Shown: positions 6,469 to 15,606 of the stretch, one piece after another
How the letters are laid out: the number at the start of each line of letters is the position of its first letter
Numbering within the stretch: the first letter of the stretch is position 1
Notes under the pieces: generated by a model
What the model was told of the DNA's origin: nothing
Seen by the model: the letters and a program-made list of their open reading frames with translations, nothing else
Databases searched by the model: none
From: Fundidesulfovibrio agrisoli
Lineage (GTDB): Bacteria > Desulfobacterota > Desulfovibrionia > Desulfovibrionales > Desulfovibrionaceae
Reading direction: 5' to 3'
DNA: 53,170 nt
Assembly: GCF_022808715.1 (NCBI RefSeq)
Contig: NZ_JAKZKX010000025.1
Span: 1 to 53,170, forward strand
Position numbers and translations under genes: made by a program

Positions 6469-9213
6469 TCAGGCCCCGGCGTCCGAACCCTTCCGGAAGG
6501 CGCTGTGCTTGCCGCGCTCCAGGTAGGTTTCAGCGTCTATCAGCCCGAATATCTCGATGAGCTTGGCCACCAGGCCAGTCCACCCCGTCTGGTGGTTCGC
6601 CCCGATGCCCGCGCCGTTGTCACCATGGAAGTACTCGTAGAACAGGATGTTGTCGCGCCAGTGCGGATCGGCCTGGAATTTTTCCGCCCCGCCGAACACG
6701 GGCCTGCGGCTGTCCTCCCCGCGCAGGAAGATGCGCGTCAGCCGGGAGGCGATCTCCCGGGCGACCTCGAAGAGGTTCATCATATTCCCCGAACCCGTGG
6801 GGCACTCGATTGTGAAGGTGTCGCCGTAGTAGGTGTAGTAGTTGAGCAGGGCGCGCACGAGGAGGATGTTCACGGGCATCCACACCGGGCCGCGCCAGTT
6901 GGAGTTGCCCCCGAACATGCCCGAATCCGATTCGGCCGGGAGGTAGCCGACCCGGTACTCGTCGCCGTTGGCCCGGAACACGTAGGGATGGTCCTGGTGG
7001 TGGCGGGAGAGCGCCCGGATGCCGTAGGGGCTCAGGAACTCCTCCTCGTCGAGCATGCACGTGAGGATGCGCCGCAGGCGCTGCTCGTTGACCAGGGCGA
7101 TGATGCCGCGCCCGCCGTGGCCGTAGTGCCCCGGCCCCGTAAGGTGAATGCTCTCCAACAGCTCGGGCATGCGCCGCATGAGCCTGACGACTGACGATGC
7201 GGCCCGGGGCATGCGCTCGCGCTGCCAGGGCTCGATCACCGTCACCGCGCACAGGGGCAGCAGTCCCACCATGGAACGGACCTTGAGCCGCTGGGCCGAG
7301 CCGTCGGGCAGGCGCAGGATGTCGTAGTAGAAGCCGTCCTCCTCGTCCCACATGCCTTCCCCGCCCCCCTGGTTGACGGCGCTGGCGATCCACAGGAAGT
7401 GCTCCAGGAACTTGGTGCAGAGGTCCTCGTAGAAGGGGTCCTCCTCCACCAGCTCCGCGCAGATCTCGATCATGTTCTGGCAGAAAAAGGCCATCCAGGC
7501 CGTGCCGTCCGCCTGCTCGAGGTGCCCCCCCGTGGGCAGGGAGGCGCTGCGGTCGAACACACCGATGTTGTCCAGCCCCAGAAAGCCGCCTTCGAAGACG
7601 TTCTTGCCGAAGCGGTCCTTGCGGTTGACCCACCAGGTGAAATTCAGGGTCAACTTGCTGAAGCAGCGCCGCAGGAACTCCGTGTCGCCCTTGCCGTCCC
7701 TGGACTTCTCCGTGAGGTACAGGAACAGGGCGGCCCAGGCGTGCACCGGGGGGTTCACGTCGCTGAAGTTCCACTCGTAGGCGGGCAGTTGGCCGCTGGG
7801 GTGCATGTAGCTCTCGCGCAGCATGAGCTCCAGCTGCTCCTTGGCGAAGTCCGGGTCCGCGGAGGACATGGCCACGGTGTGGAAGGCCAGGTCCCAGGCG
7901 GCGTACCAGGGGTATTCCCATTTGTCGGGCATGGAGATCACGTGGTCGTTGACCATGTGGAACCACTCCCGGTTGCGGCTGGCGCGCTCCTGGCGGTGCA
8001 GGGGGTGGGCCTTGTGCTCGTCGAGCCATTTGTCCGCGTCGAAGTAGTAATACTGCTTGGACCAGAACATCCCGGCCAGGGCCTGGCGCAGCACGCGGGC
8101 CTCGTCCTCCCCGGCGTTCTTCGGGGTCTGGTCCGCGTAGTACTCGTCCGCCTCGCCCTCGCGCAGCGCGAACAGATCGTCGAAATCGTGTCCGAAGGGC
8201 TCCCCGGCCGCCCCGCCCACCCCGGCCTCACCGCTTGGCCGCAGCCGCACCCTGATGACGGCCCCGGCCCCGGGCTCCACAAGCACGCGGTAGCGCGCCG
8301 AGGCCTTGGTGCCGGTCAGGTCCGGGTTCACCGCATCCCGCTCGCCCTGCACCACGCTGCGGTGGATGCCGTCCTTGACGTAGGGCGATTCGTTGGGCTG
8401 GCCGTAGAGCCTGACGCGGTTGGTGTCGTTCTCGGTGAAGAGCAGTTCCGGCTCCGCCTCGCAGCAGAGGGCGAATTCGGGCAGGCTCTCCAGAAACAAG
8501 GGGTCGGTGTGGCGGGCCAGGATCTCTTTCCCGTGGCCCCTGTCCACGGCCCGGAGCTCCGGCCGCGAGCCCCCCTCCGGCCAGGACCAGGTGTTGCGGA
8601 ACCAGAGCGTGGGCAGCACGTCCAGCACGGCCGCCTCCGGCCCCCGGTTGCACACGGTGACCCGGATGAGGATGTCCTGGGGAGAGGCCTTGGCGTACTC
8701 CACGAACACGTCGAAGTAGCGGTCCTCATTGAAGACGCCGGTGTCCAGCAGCTCGTATTCGGGCTCCAGGCGGGTGCGCCCGGCGTTGGTGCGCACCAGG
8801 TCTTCGTAGGGGAAGGCCTGCTGCGGGTATTTGTAGAGGTACTTCATGTAGGAGTGCGTGGGCGTGCTGTCGAGGTAGAAGTAGTACTCCTTCACGTCCT
8901 CCCCGTGGTTGCCCTCGCTGTTGGTGAGGCCGAAGAGGCGCTCCTTGAGGATGGGGTCGCACCCGTTCCACAGGGCCAGGGCGAAGCAGAGCACCTGGTG
9001 GCTGTCACTGATGCCGGCCAAGCCGTCCTCGCCCCACTGGTAGGCGCGGGAGCGGGCCTGGTCGTGGCTGAAGTGGTTCCAGGCGTCTCCGTCCTGGCTG
9101 TAGTCCTCGCGCACCGTGCCCCACTGGCGCTCGCTGAGGTACGGCCCCCACTTCCTCCAGGGGACGCCCTCATCCCTGGCCTCCGACAGCCTGCGTTTCT
9201 CTTCGGTGGTCAT
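6469..9213 (-). CDS. GH63-like glucosidase (mannosyl-oligosaccharide glucosidase type)
   Basis: A 914-residue protein resembling the large bacterial GH63/MGH1-like glycoside hydrolases with an (alpha/alpha)6 barrel. It hydrolyses alpha-glucosidic bonds in small glucosides or oligosaccharides in characterised relatives. Landmarks are WGEDGLAGISD near the N-terminus, the barrel motif YEWNFSDVNPPVHAWAALF (candidate acid Asp), and the C-terminal block NSNWRGPVWMPVNILLVRAL typical of this clan. No signal peptide is seen, so it is cytoplasmic. The start is placed at the ATG at 9213, preceded by GGGAG; longer in-frame starts lack a good site. The length is near that of bacterial homologues annotated simply as 'glucosidase'. 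The substrate is not predictable from the sequence. Confidence 0.8.
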   Translation of the reverse strand: MTTEEKRRLSEARDEGVPWRKWGPYLSERQWGTVREDYSQDGDAWNHFSHDQARSRAYQWGEDGLAGISDSHQVLCFALALWNGCDPILKERLFGLTNSEGNHGEDVKEYYFYLDSTPTHSYMKYLYKYPQQAFPYEDLVRTNAGRTRLEPEYELLDTGVFNEDRYFDVFVEYAKASPQDILIRVTVCNRGPEAAVLDVLPTLWFRNTWSWPEGGSRPELRAVDRGHGKEILARHTDPLFLESLPEFALCCEAEPELLFTENDTNRVRLYGQPNESPYVKDGIHRSVVQGERDAVNPDLTGTKASARYRVLVEPGAGAVIRVRLRPSGEAGVGGAAGEPFGHDFDDLFALREGEADEYYADQTPKNAGEDEARVLRQALAGMFWSKQYYYFDADKWLDEHKAHPLHRQERASRNREWFHMVNDHVISMPDKWEYPWYAAWDLAFHTVAMSSADPDFAKEQLELMLRESYMHPSGQLPAYEWNFSDVNPPVHAWAALFLYLTEKSRDGKGDTEFLRRCFSKLTLNFTWWVNRKDRFGKNVFEGGFLGLDNIGVFDRSASLPTGGHLEQADGTAWMAFFCQNMIEICAELVEEDPFYEDLCTKFLEHFLWIASAVNQGGGEGMWDEEDGFYYDILRLPDGSAQRLKVRSMVGLLPLCAVTVIEPWQRERMPRAASSVVRLMRRMPELLESIHLTGPGHYGHGGRGIIALVNEQRLRRILTCMLDEEEFLSPYGIRALSRHHQDHPYVFRANGDEYRVGYLPAESDSGMFGGNSNWRGPVWMPVNILLVRALLNYYTYYGDTFTIECPTGSGNMMNLFEVAREIASRLTRIFLRGEDSRRPVFGGAEKFQADPHWRDNILFYEYFHGDNGAGIGANHQTGWTGLVAKLIEIFGLIDAETYLERGKHSAFRKGSDAGA

Positions 9214-9370
9214 GAAGCCTGCTCCCTGCATCGCGATTGGCGGAGGGGAAGCCCGTCGATCCGGTCTTCTTCCGCGGATTGTCCAGCCTGCCACGCGAGG
9301 CGCCCTCAGTACATGCCGGGGGCCATTTCAAGCGGAAACTTCGCCCTCGCAGCCGCCCAGCCCGGGCGGG

Positions 9371-11449
9371 CTACTGGTTCACCAGCAGCATCAGGGCCCC
9401 AGGAAGGGCGCGGTTGAGCCCCGGCTCCCTGAAGTTGGGGTTGGTGGTCCAGATCACGCCGTTGTCGCCCACGGCGAACAAGGCCTGCTGCTCCGGCGCG
9501 CTGGAGAGGTTGTAGATCATGGAGCTGAACCCGCCCTGCACCAGCTCGGCCGTACCGTTCTGGATGCGATAGAGATAGGCCTTGCCCCCGTCGGTGTAGC
9601 TGCCGCTGGTGATGAGCGCGGCCCAGAACACTCCGCCCCCCGCGTGGACCACGCTCCTGAAGAAGGCCAGGGGCCCGGCCTCCTGCGGCGGCCGCCGCGT
9701 GACGCCCGCCACCGGCTGCCAGTTGGAGCCGCCGTCGGTGGAGTAGAAGGCGGCCTGGTTCTCGCCCAGGGGCACCACCATGCCCGGGCCCGCCGCCACC
9801 GCGTTCAGGCCGTCCTTGGGGGAGAGGCCCTGCGCGCCCACCACGCTGGTGCTCCATGTCCCGTTGCGCCAGACGGCCAGGCGGCCCTCCTGCCCCACGG
9901 CGTAGACGCTCCCGTCCGGCCCGGCGGCGATATCGGCGTAGGTGTAGGAGTTCGGATCAAAGGGGTCCAGGCAGGTGGTGGAGGCCGCGCCCGCGAAGCA
10001 GGGCTGGCCCTGGCTGTTGGAGGCCAGCAGGATACCGTAGCCGCCCGTCGCCTTGGCCACCCCGGTGATGGCCTGGGGCAGGCCGAAGAAGCCGGGGGGC
10101 TGCCAGTCGGACCAGGCGGAGCCGTTGAAGCGCTTCAGGTAGTTGGCGCCGTCGCTGGAGGCCACGGCCGAGAACCAGACCTCGTTGGAAGCGAACACCT
10201 TGAAGGCCCGCAGGTAGCTGTCGCTCACGCCCGGGATGGGGTGGCTCTGCATCCTGCCCTTGCTCCAGGAATAGATGCCCGTGGCCTGGGAGATGTACAT
10301 GGGCGCGAGCCACAGCCGCGACCCCAGGCCCGCGCCGCCCCAGGCCAGGCTGTTCCCGGCGACGGTCTTGCTGGAGAGGGCCGTGCGCGCGGCCGTGGCC
10401 CCGTTGAAGGTTTCGATGAGCCCCAGCTCGCCCGCCAGGAGGTAGCTGTTGCCCGTGAGGCGGGTGATGGCGTGCCTGCCGTACAGGGGAACCGTGTCGT
10501 GGTTGGCCAGTTGGTCCACCGCGCCGGTCCAGTGGCGCAGTGTCCCGGCCAGGCCCGCGAGCCAGACGTCGTTCGGGCCGGTGCCGCTCATGGCCGCCAG
10601 GTCGTACCCGTTGAACAGCCCGCCGCCCTGGTTGACCATGCTCCAGGCCGGGGCCTGGGCGGTGTTGTCGAGCATGTACATCTGGCCGAAGTTGCCGCTG
10701 GCGAACACCGTCGCCGCACTGGGCCCCCAGACGCTCTCCAGCAGGTTGAAGGTGAAGGTGCCCCCGGAGCCGCCGTCCGTCTCGAACTGGGCCATGAGCT
10801 TCCAGCCCGAGGCGTCGCGGTGCAGCACCGTGCCGTAGGAGCCAGCGGCGTAGACGTCGGTGTCCGAGAAGCCGAAGATGGAGGAGCAGGAGAAGTCCGA
10901 CCGGGCGTTGGGGTGCGCCTGGTAGTCGATGACCAGATCCTCGAAGACCCACTTGTTCTGGCCCGTGTCGAAGCGCGCCGGGGCGTTGTTGTACTCGACC
11001 ACGGCGAAGGCGCCGCCCGTGGGGCTGACCCAGACCCCGTTGACCACGTAGTTCTGGGCCAGGCCCTGAATGCCCGGCGGGGTGGTGCGCGTCCAGCTCT
11101 GGCCGTTGTAGTGCAGCAGCACGCTGCGCTCCGGGTCGGTGCTGGACTCGGTGAAGGAGCTCCCCCCCACGGCCCAGATGTCGTTGGGCCCCGAACCGGA
11201 GACCCCGCGCAGCGGGGCCATGGTGCCCGTATCCATCAGCGAGAAGGCGGTGCCGGATTTCTTCACGATCACCCCGCCGTCGCCGGCGAAGTAGACCGTG
11301 GCCCCCGCGTCGGGAGTATAGGCCGACAGGAGCGTGTTGGCCGTCGGGGAGTAGTTGAGGAGCTTCCAGGGGGCATCGGCCCTGGCGGGGGCGGGGGCCA
11401 GGGCGACGAGCGTGACGAGCAGCGCGAGGAAGGCCGGTCGGGTGAACAT
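9371..11449 (-). CDS. Secreted beta-propeller protein
   Basis: A 692-residue protein with a signal peptide (LALLVTLVALAPAPARA). The rest is built of repeated blade-like units. Clear examples are GVSGSGPNDIWAVGG, MSGTGPNDVWLAGLAGTLRHW and late blades such as AVGDNGVIWTTNPNF, resembling BNR/Ycf48-like propellers that recur in secreted proteins. There are no catalytic signatures; a binding or scaffold role in the periplasm or outside the cell is the best guess. It lies divergent from the small gene at 11681 and shares a 230-bp upstream region with it. Confidence 0.78.
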   Translation of the reverse strand: MFTRPAFLALLVTLVALAPAPARADAPWKLLNYSPTANTLLSAYTPDAGATVYFAGDGGVIVKKSGTAFSLMDTGTMAPLRGVSGSGPNDIWAVGGSSFTESSTDPERSVLLHYNGQSWTRTTPPGIQGLAQNYVVNGVWVSPTGGAFAVVEYNNAPARFDTGQNKWVFEDLVIDYQAHPNARSDFSCSSIFGFSDTDVYAAGSYGTVLHRDASGWKLMAQFETDGGSGGTFTFNLLESVWGPSAATVFASGNFGQMYMLDNTAQAPAWSMVNQGGGLFNGYDLAAMSGTGPNDVWLAGLAGTLRHWTGAVDQLANHDTVPLYGRHAITRLTGNSYLLAGELGLIETFNGATAARTALSSKTVAGNSLAWGGAGLGSRLWLAPMYISQATGIYSWSKGRMQSHPIPGVSDSYLRAFKVFASNEVWFSAVASSDGANYLKRFNGSAWSDWQPPGFFGLPQAITGVAKATGGYGILLASNSQGQPCFAGAASTTCLDPFDPNSYTYADIAAGPDGSVYAVGQEGRLAVWRNGTWSTSVVGAQGLSPKDGLNAVAAGPGMVVPLGENQAAFYSTDGGSNWQPVAGVTRRPPQEAGPLAFFRSVVHAGGGVFWAALITSGSYTDGGKAYLYRIQNGTAELVQGGFSSMIYNLSSAPEQQALFAVGDNGVIWTTNPNFREPGLNRALPGALMLLVNQ

Positions 11450-11680
11450 GGCGGCGCTCCGCAGGGGTGTTTACAGCTTGGTTTGAACCGCAAACGCATG
11501 GGAACGGCTGGTCATGCTTGCTTCCGGCATAGCACTCCCGGCCCGGGCTGTGAATGGGAAGCTGCACACCCCGACGCCTTGGGGGAAGACCTGGGGGAAA
11601 TATTCGGCTAGGATCACGCCAGGATTCCATGCGCGCCGCCGCCCGGTTTCGGCGGCGCACCAGCGCCCCTGGAGGCCGCC

Positions 11681-11926
11681 ATGCCCAAAACCTACCTCCT
11701 CTACCGTTGCGGCGAAGCCGGTCACAGGACACCGGTGACGTTCTTCACGGCCGACTCCGAGCAGGAGGCCCGCGAGGCCCCCACCTGGCTCAGGCACCAG
11801 CACCCTGGCAGCGCCACGCTGCACCTGGGCCCCGGGGAGTTCTTCGAGATCATCGAGGAGGGCAGGTGCCCGCCGCAGGAGTGGGAAGAGGCAAAGGCCC
11901 TGCTGGATACCGGCGCGGCTCGGTAG
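11681..11926 (+). CDS. Small conserved-looking protein, unknown function
   Basis: An 81-residue acidic protein with a good ribosome-binding site (GGAGG) before the ATG. It has no signal peptide or membrane segment. It starts with beta-strand character (KTYLLYRCGEAGHRTPVTFF) and has an amphipathic C-terminal helix (EWEEAKALLDTG). It carries two Cys (CGEAGH near the start, RCPPQEW near the end). I do not recognise the family. It may be transcribed with purT, about 195 bp downstream on the same strand, but that gap could hold a separate promoter. Confidence 0.65.
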   Translation: MPKTYLLYRCGEAGHRTPVTFFTADSEQEAREAPTWLRHQHPGSATLHLGPGEFFEIIEEGRCPPQEWEEAKALLDTGAAR

Positions 11927-12122
11927 ACCCCGCGCCGGTTCGGCCCATGCCTCTTCGGCCACTGTATTCCGGCTCCCCTGTTCCGTCCCAAATATCCGGC
12001 CCTAATGCCCGGCCGATATGTTCCGGCCCACGCCGCTAGCCCGGGCATCGGGGCGGCGTATTGTCCTCCCCGCCGCTTCCGGGTAGGCTGCGCCCTTTCG
12101 AATTTCCCTTCAGGAGGTTTCC

Positions 12123-13304
12123 ATGGCCCGCATCGGCACGCCCAACACGGCTTCGGCCACCAGGATCATGCTGCTCGGCTCCGGCGAGCTGGGCAAGGAG
12201 GTGGCCATCGAGGCCCAGCGCCTCGGCGTGGAGGTCATCGCCGTGGACCGCTATCCCAACGCCCCGGCCATGCAGGTGGCGCACCGCTCCCACGTGGTGA
12301 GCATGCTCGACGCCGGGGCCCTGCGCGCCGTCATCGAGCGGGAGAAGCCCGACTTCGTGGTGCCCGAGATCGAGGCCATCGCCACCGAGGAGCTGCTGGC
12401 CCTGGAGGCTGAAGGCGTCACCATTGTGCCCACGGCCCGCGCCGCCCGCCTGACCATGGACCGCGAGGGCATCCGCCGCCTGGCCGCCGAGGAGCTGGGC
12501 CTGGCCACCTCGCCCTACCGCTTCGCGGACACGAAGGAGGAATTCCTGGCGGCCTGCGAGGCCGTGGGCTTCCCCTGCGTGGTCAAGCCGGTGATGTCCT
12601 CCTCGGGCAAGGGCCAGAGCGTGGCCCGCGACATGGCCGGGGCCGAGGCCTCCTGGGAGTACGCCCAGACCGCCGGGCGCGCCGGGGCGGGCCGCGTGAT
12701 CGTGGAGGGGTTCGTTGATTTCGATTACGAGATAACCCTGCTCACCGTGCGCCACGCCGGGGGCACCAGCTTCTGCGAGCCCATCGGCCACCGGCAGGAG
12801 AAGGGGGACTACCGCGAGTCCTGGCAGCCCCACCCCATGAGCGCAGCGGCCCTGGCCGAGGCCGAGCGCATGGCCAAGGCCGTGACCGGAGCCCTGGGCG
12901 GGCGCGGCATCTTCGGCGTGGAGCTGTTCATCAAGGGCGACACGGTGCTCTTCTCCGAGGTGTCGCCCCGGCCTCACGACACGGGCATGGTCACGCTCAT
13001 CTCGCAGGACCTTTCGGAGTTCGCCCTGCACGTGCGGGCCATCCTGGGCCTGCCCATCCCGGCCATCCGGCTCTACGGCCCGGCGGCCTCCCGCGTGATC
13101 CTGGCCGAGGGCGACAGCGCGGCCCCGGCCTTCGAGGTGGCCCCTGAGGCCCTGGCCGAAGCGGACACTTCCCTGCGCCTGTTCGGCAAGCCCGAGGTGC
13201 ACGGCACCAGGCGCATGGGCGTGGCCCTGGCCCTGGGCAAGGACGTGGAGGAGGCCAAGGCCAAGGCCATCCGCGCGGCCTCGCACGTCACGGTGAAACT
13301 CTAA
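12123..13304 (+). CDS. purT: Formate-dependent phosphoribosylglycinamide formyltransferase (PurT)
   Basis: An ATP-grasp enzyme that makes formyl-GAR from GAR, formate and ATP in purine synthesis, without needing formyl-tetrahydrofolate. At 393 residues it is nearly the same size as E. coli PurT. The N-terminal [17 protein letters not shown] loop, the central ATP-grasp stretch [17 protein letters not shown], and [10 protein letters not shown] / [15 protein letters not shown] near the metal site are all present. AGGAGG precedes the ATG. Use of formate fits an anaerobe with active formate metabolism, which is inference. A strong hairpin 12 bp after the stop probably ends the transcript. Confidence 0.95.
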   Translation: MARIGTPNTASATRIMLLGSGELGKEVAIEAQRLGVEVIAVDRYPNAPAMQVAHRSHVVSMLDAGALRAVIEREKPDFVVPEIEAIATEELLALEAEGVTIVPTARAARLTMDREGIRRLAAEELGLATSPYRFADTKEEFLAACEAVGFPCVVKPVMSSSGKGQSVARDMAGAEASWEYAQTAGRAGAGRVIVEGFVDFDYEITLLTVRHAGGTSFCEPIGHRQEKGDYRESWQPHPMSAAALAEAERMAKAVTGALGGRGIFGVELFIKGDTVLFSEVSPRPHDTGMVTLISQDLSEFALHVRAILGLPIPAIRLYGPAASRVILAEGDSAAPAFEVAPEALAEADTSLRLFGKPEVHGTRRMGVALALGKDVEEAKAKAIRAASHVTVKL

Positions 13305-13315
13305 TCGTTCATGCT

Positions 13316-13345
13316 GCCGGGGTGCGGGCCAGTCCGCGCCCCGGC
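13316..13345 (+). terminator. Strong hairpin after purT
   Basis: A continuous 12-bp stem with one G-T wobble (13316-13327 with 13334-13345) and a 6-nt loop begins 12 bp after the purT stop. There is no T-run, so it is terminator-like rather than a canonical intrinsic terminator. It also lies beyond the stop of the convergent TetR gene. Confidence 0.5.
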
Positions 13346-13418
13346 TTCACTGTGCGGGCTGGCCTCCACTTGGGGCCCGAAACTTGTACCCGCCCGCCGA
13401 TCGGAGCCCTGCCTCCAG

Positions 13419-14030
13419 TCATCCTTCGCCCCGGGCGGCCTTGAGCCCGCCCACGTAGTGCACCACCAGGGAGCGCGCCAGCTGCGCCGCGCTGCGCGCC
13501 GTGACCACCTCCAGCTTGCCGCTGGTGGCCAGGGAGCCGATGCCGTGCAGGCTGGCCCAGAGCACCTGGACGGCCTCCTCCACCCCGGCCGTGTCTTCGG
13601 GCGCGAACAGCGGCGCAAGAACCCGGGCCATGCGGGCCAGGATGGCCTCGATCCTGCCGGTGAACCACCGGGGCAGCTCGGAGCCCTCGCCCAGGCGGTA
13701 CTCGAAGAGCAGCTCCCACAGCCTGGGGTGGCGCTCCACGAAGCCGAAATAGGCCAGGGCCAGGGCCAGGGCGTCGGCCTGGGGGTCGCCCGTGGGGGCG
13801 GCCCCGGCGAGCTCGCCGTCCAGAAGCTCCAGGGTGCGCGCGTTCACGTGCACCACCAGGTCGTCCAGGTTCTTGAAGTGGTTGTAGAGCGTTCCCGGGG
13901 AGTAGCCCACGGCCTCGGCCACGCGCCTGGCCGTGAGGGCCTTGAAACCCTCGGCCTCCACCAGCCGCTGCGCCTCGCCAAGCACCAGTTCCGCCAGTTG
14001 CTCGCGTGTATGGTCCGACCGCCTGGCCAT
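13419..14030 (-). CDS. TetR family transcriptional repressor
   Basis: A 203-residue regulator. The N-terminal helix-turn-helix is at ~32-52 (LTARRVAEAVGYSPGTLYNH), and the C-terminal ligand-binding half is rich in hydrophobic helices, of the WHG-domain type. The open frame extends 23 codons further upstream into the operator region, but GGAGG lies just before the ATG at 14030 and the shorter form begins with the usual basic lead. It is divergent from the amidohydrolase/acyltransferase operon, with three matching palindromes between them, one overlapping a possible -10 (TATATT) of its own promoter. It therefore probably represses both itself and that operon; the inducer could be a fatty acid or lipid (inference from the neighbours). 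Confidence 0.92.
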   Translation of the reverse strand: MARRSDHTREQLAELVLGEAQRLVEAEGFKALTARRVAEAVGYSPGTLYNHFKNLDDLVVHVNARTLELLDGELAGAAPTGDPQADALALALAYFGFVERHPRLWELLFEYRLGEGSELPRWFTGRIEAILARMARVLAPLFAPEDTAGVEEAVQVLWASLHGIGSLATSGKLEVVTARSAAQLARSLVVHYVGGLKAARGEG

Positions 14031-14090
14031 GGCTTGCCTCCTGCCGCTTCCCGGCTCCGGGCCGGAATCTCGCGGTTGGATGAAAAATAT

Positions 14091-14108
14091 ATTGAACATT
14101 GTTCAGAA
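14091..14108. promoter_or_regulatory. TetR operator O1
   Basis: The 18-bp site holds the palindrome TGAACATTGTTCA (14093-14105). Read on the minus strand it is identical over all 18 bases to operator O3. It overlaps a TATATT that could be the -10 of the tetR promoter, and TTGAAC that could be a -35 of the plus-strand promoter. Confidence 0.8.
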
Positions 14109-14123
14109 GCAAGCTATTCCCGT

Positions 14124-14141
14124 TTCTGAACAGCGTTCAAT
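14124..14141. promoter_or_regulatory. TetR operator O2
   Basis: Palindrome TGAACAGCGTTCA (14127-14139) in the same 18-bp frame as O3, differing from it at two central bases. Its centre is 34 bp from O1 and 33 bp from O3, close to three helical turns each, so dimers on all three sites could face the same side of the DNA. Confidence 0.8.
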
Positions 14142-14156
14142 AAGCTTGCGGCGCTG

Positions 14157-14174
14157 TTCTGAACAATGTTCAAT
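14157..14174. promoter_or_regulatory. TetR operator O3
   Basis: The 18-bp site TTCTGAACAATGTTCAAT holds the palindrome TGAACAATGTTCA (14160-14172). It ends just before the AAGGAGG ribosome-binding site of the amidohydrolase, so a bound repressor would block transcription at or near initiation. Confidence 0.8.
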
Positions 14175-14189
14175 TTTAAGGAGGCACCC

Positions 14190-15605
14190 ATGCAGGCCAG
14201 ATCCTTGTTCACAGCCCTGTCAGCGCTGCTCATCCCGCTTGCCGCCGAGGCCCAGGCCGCGCCCCCCGCGAAGGCTCACGCGATCCCCCAGGAGAGCTCC
14301 CGGGCCATCCCTCAAGCCACTCCCCGGGGCCTCTCCGGCGGCCTTCCAGGGGACAGCTCGGCAAGCCTCCCCCCGCACGTCTCCAAGTCCATGCCCAGGC
14401 CAAGCGACAAGCGCCGGGACGCCGCTCCCCTGAGCCCCGGCGCGCAGGCCCTGGTTGAGCGCGCCTTCGCGGACCTGGGCGGCCGCAAGCCCCTGGACTG
14501 CCACGTGCACATCCTGGGCCTGGGCACGGGCGGCAGCGGCGTGTACGCCAGCCCGGCCCTGCGCAGCTGGCTGCGCCCCTGGTCCCGCCTCAAGGCTGGC
14601 GCGGTGCTGGCCGCATCGGGCGTCACGGACCCGGCCCGGGCCGACCAGCAGTACGTTGAGCGCCTGCTGTCCCTGGCCAGCGATTTCCCCGTTCCGCCCA
14701 GGCTGGCCGTGCTGGCCTTCGACTGCCGCCACACCCCCGGCGGCGAGCGCGACCTGGAGCGCACCGAGTTCCGCATCCCAGACGGCTACGTGCTGGACCT
14801 GGCCCGCAGCCACCCGGACACCTTCGTCCCGGTGGCCTCGGTGCACCCGCGCGACCCGCACGCCCTGGCCCGGCTGGAGAGCCTGGCCGCGCAAGGCGTG
14901 CGCGTGATCAAGTGGCTGCCCAACGCCCAGGGCATGGACCCCTCGGACCCGAGCTTCGACCCCTTCTACCGGGCCATGGCCCGGCTCGGCATGGCCCTGC
15001 TCTGCCACACCGGGCACGAGGCCTCGGTGGCCTCGGCCGACCAGCGCCTGGGCAACCCCCTGCTGCTGCGCCGTCCCCTGGACCTGGGCGTCACCGTCGT
15101 CATGGCCCACGCCGGGAACCGGGGATCAAGCGAGGACCTGGACCACCCCGGCCGCCGCGCCCGCAACTTCGAGCTGTTCCTGCGCATGATGGACGACCCG
15201 CGCTACGCGGGCCGCCTCTACGGCGACATCTCCATGCTGGCCCAGACGGCCCGCAGCACCGGCGACCTCAAGACCCTGCTGGAGCGCGCCGACCTGCACC
15301 CGAGGCTCATAAACGGCAGCGACTATCCGCTCCCCGCCGTTGACATCCTCGTGCAGCCGCGTGTTTTATGGCTGGCGGGTTTCCTGACCGAGCGCGAACG
15401 CCGTCAGCTGGACGAAATCCGCAGGGCCAACCCCCTGCTCTTCGATTTCGTGCTCAAGCGCACCCTGCGCCACCCGAAGACCGGGGCGCGCTTCCCGGCC
15501 TCCGTGTTCGTGGAGCACCCCGCGTTCGCCTGGCGCGACGCGCCCGAGTTTGAAGCGACCCCGGCCGTGACTTCGGCCTCGGCCCCCATCCCGGGAGGAT
15601 TGTAG
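14190..15605 (+). CDS. Secreted amidohydrolase family protein
   Basis: A 471-residue protein. I start at the ATG at 14190, 5 bp after AAGGAGG; an earlier in-frame ATG lies inside operator O3. A signal peptide (LFTALSALLIPLAAEAQA) and a ~60-residue Pro/Ser-rich linker precede a TIM-barrel amidohydrolase domain. Metal-site motifs are DCHVH (~103-107), CHTGHE, VMAHAGNRG and NGSDYPLPAVD near the end, matching the amidohydrolase-2 pattern (His-x-His, His, His, Asp). The substrate cannot be named. The stop is 1 bp from the acyltransferase start, so the two are translationally coupled and under the TetR operators, suggesting a shared lipid or acyl-derivative theme (inference). Confidence 0.85.
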   Translation: MQARSLFTALSALLIPLAAEAQAAPPAKAHAIPQESSRAIPQATPRGLSGGLPGDSSASLPPHVSKSMPRPSDKRRDAAPLSPGAQALVERAFADLGGRKPLDCHVHILGLGTGGSGVYASPALRSWLRPWSRLKAGAVLAASGVTDPARADQQYVERLLSLASDFPVPPRLAVLAFDCRHTPGGERDLERTEFRIPDGYVLDLARSHPDTFVPVASVHPRDPHALARLESLAAQGVRVIKWLPNAQGMDPSDPSFDPFYRAMARLGMALLCHTGHEASVASADQRLGNPLLLRRPLDLGVTVVMAHAGNRGSSEDLDHPGRRARNFELFLRMMDDPRYAGRLYGDISMLAQTARSTGDLKTLLERADLHPRLINGSDYPLPAVDILVQPRVLWLAGFLTERERRQLDEIRRANPLLFDFVLKRTLRHPKTGARFPASVFVEHPAFAWRDAPEFEATPAVTSASAPIPGGL

Positions 15606-15606
15606 A

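Noticed and set aside
7399-11611. Long plus-strand frames opposite the GH63-like and propeller genes
   Set aside because: Repetitive Val/Gly/His-rich translations without motifs; the minus-strand genes explain the DNA.
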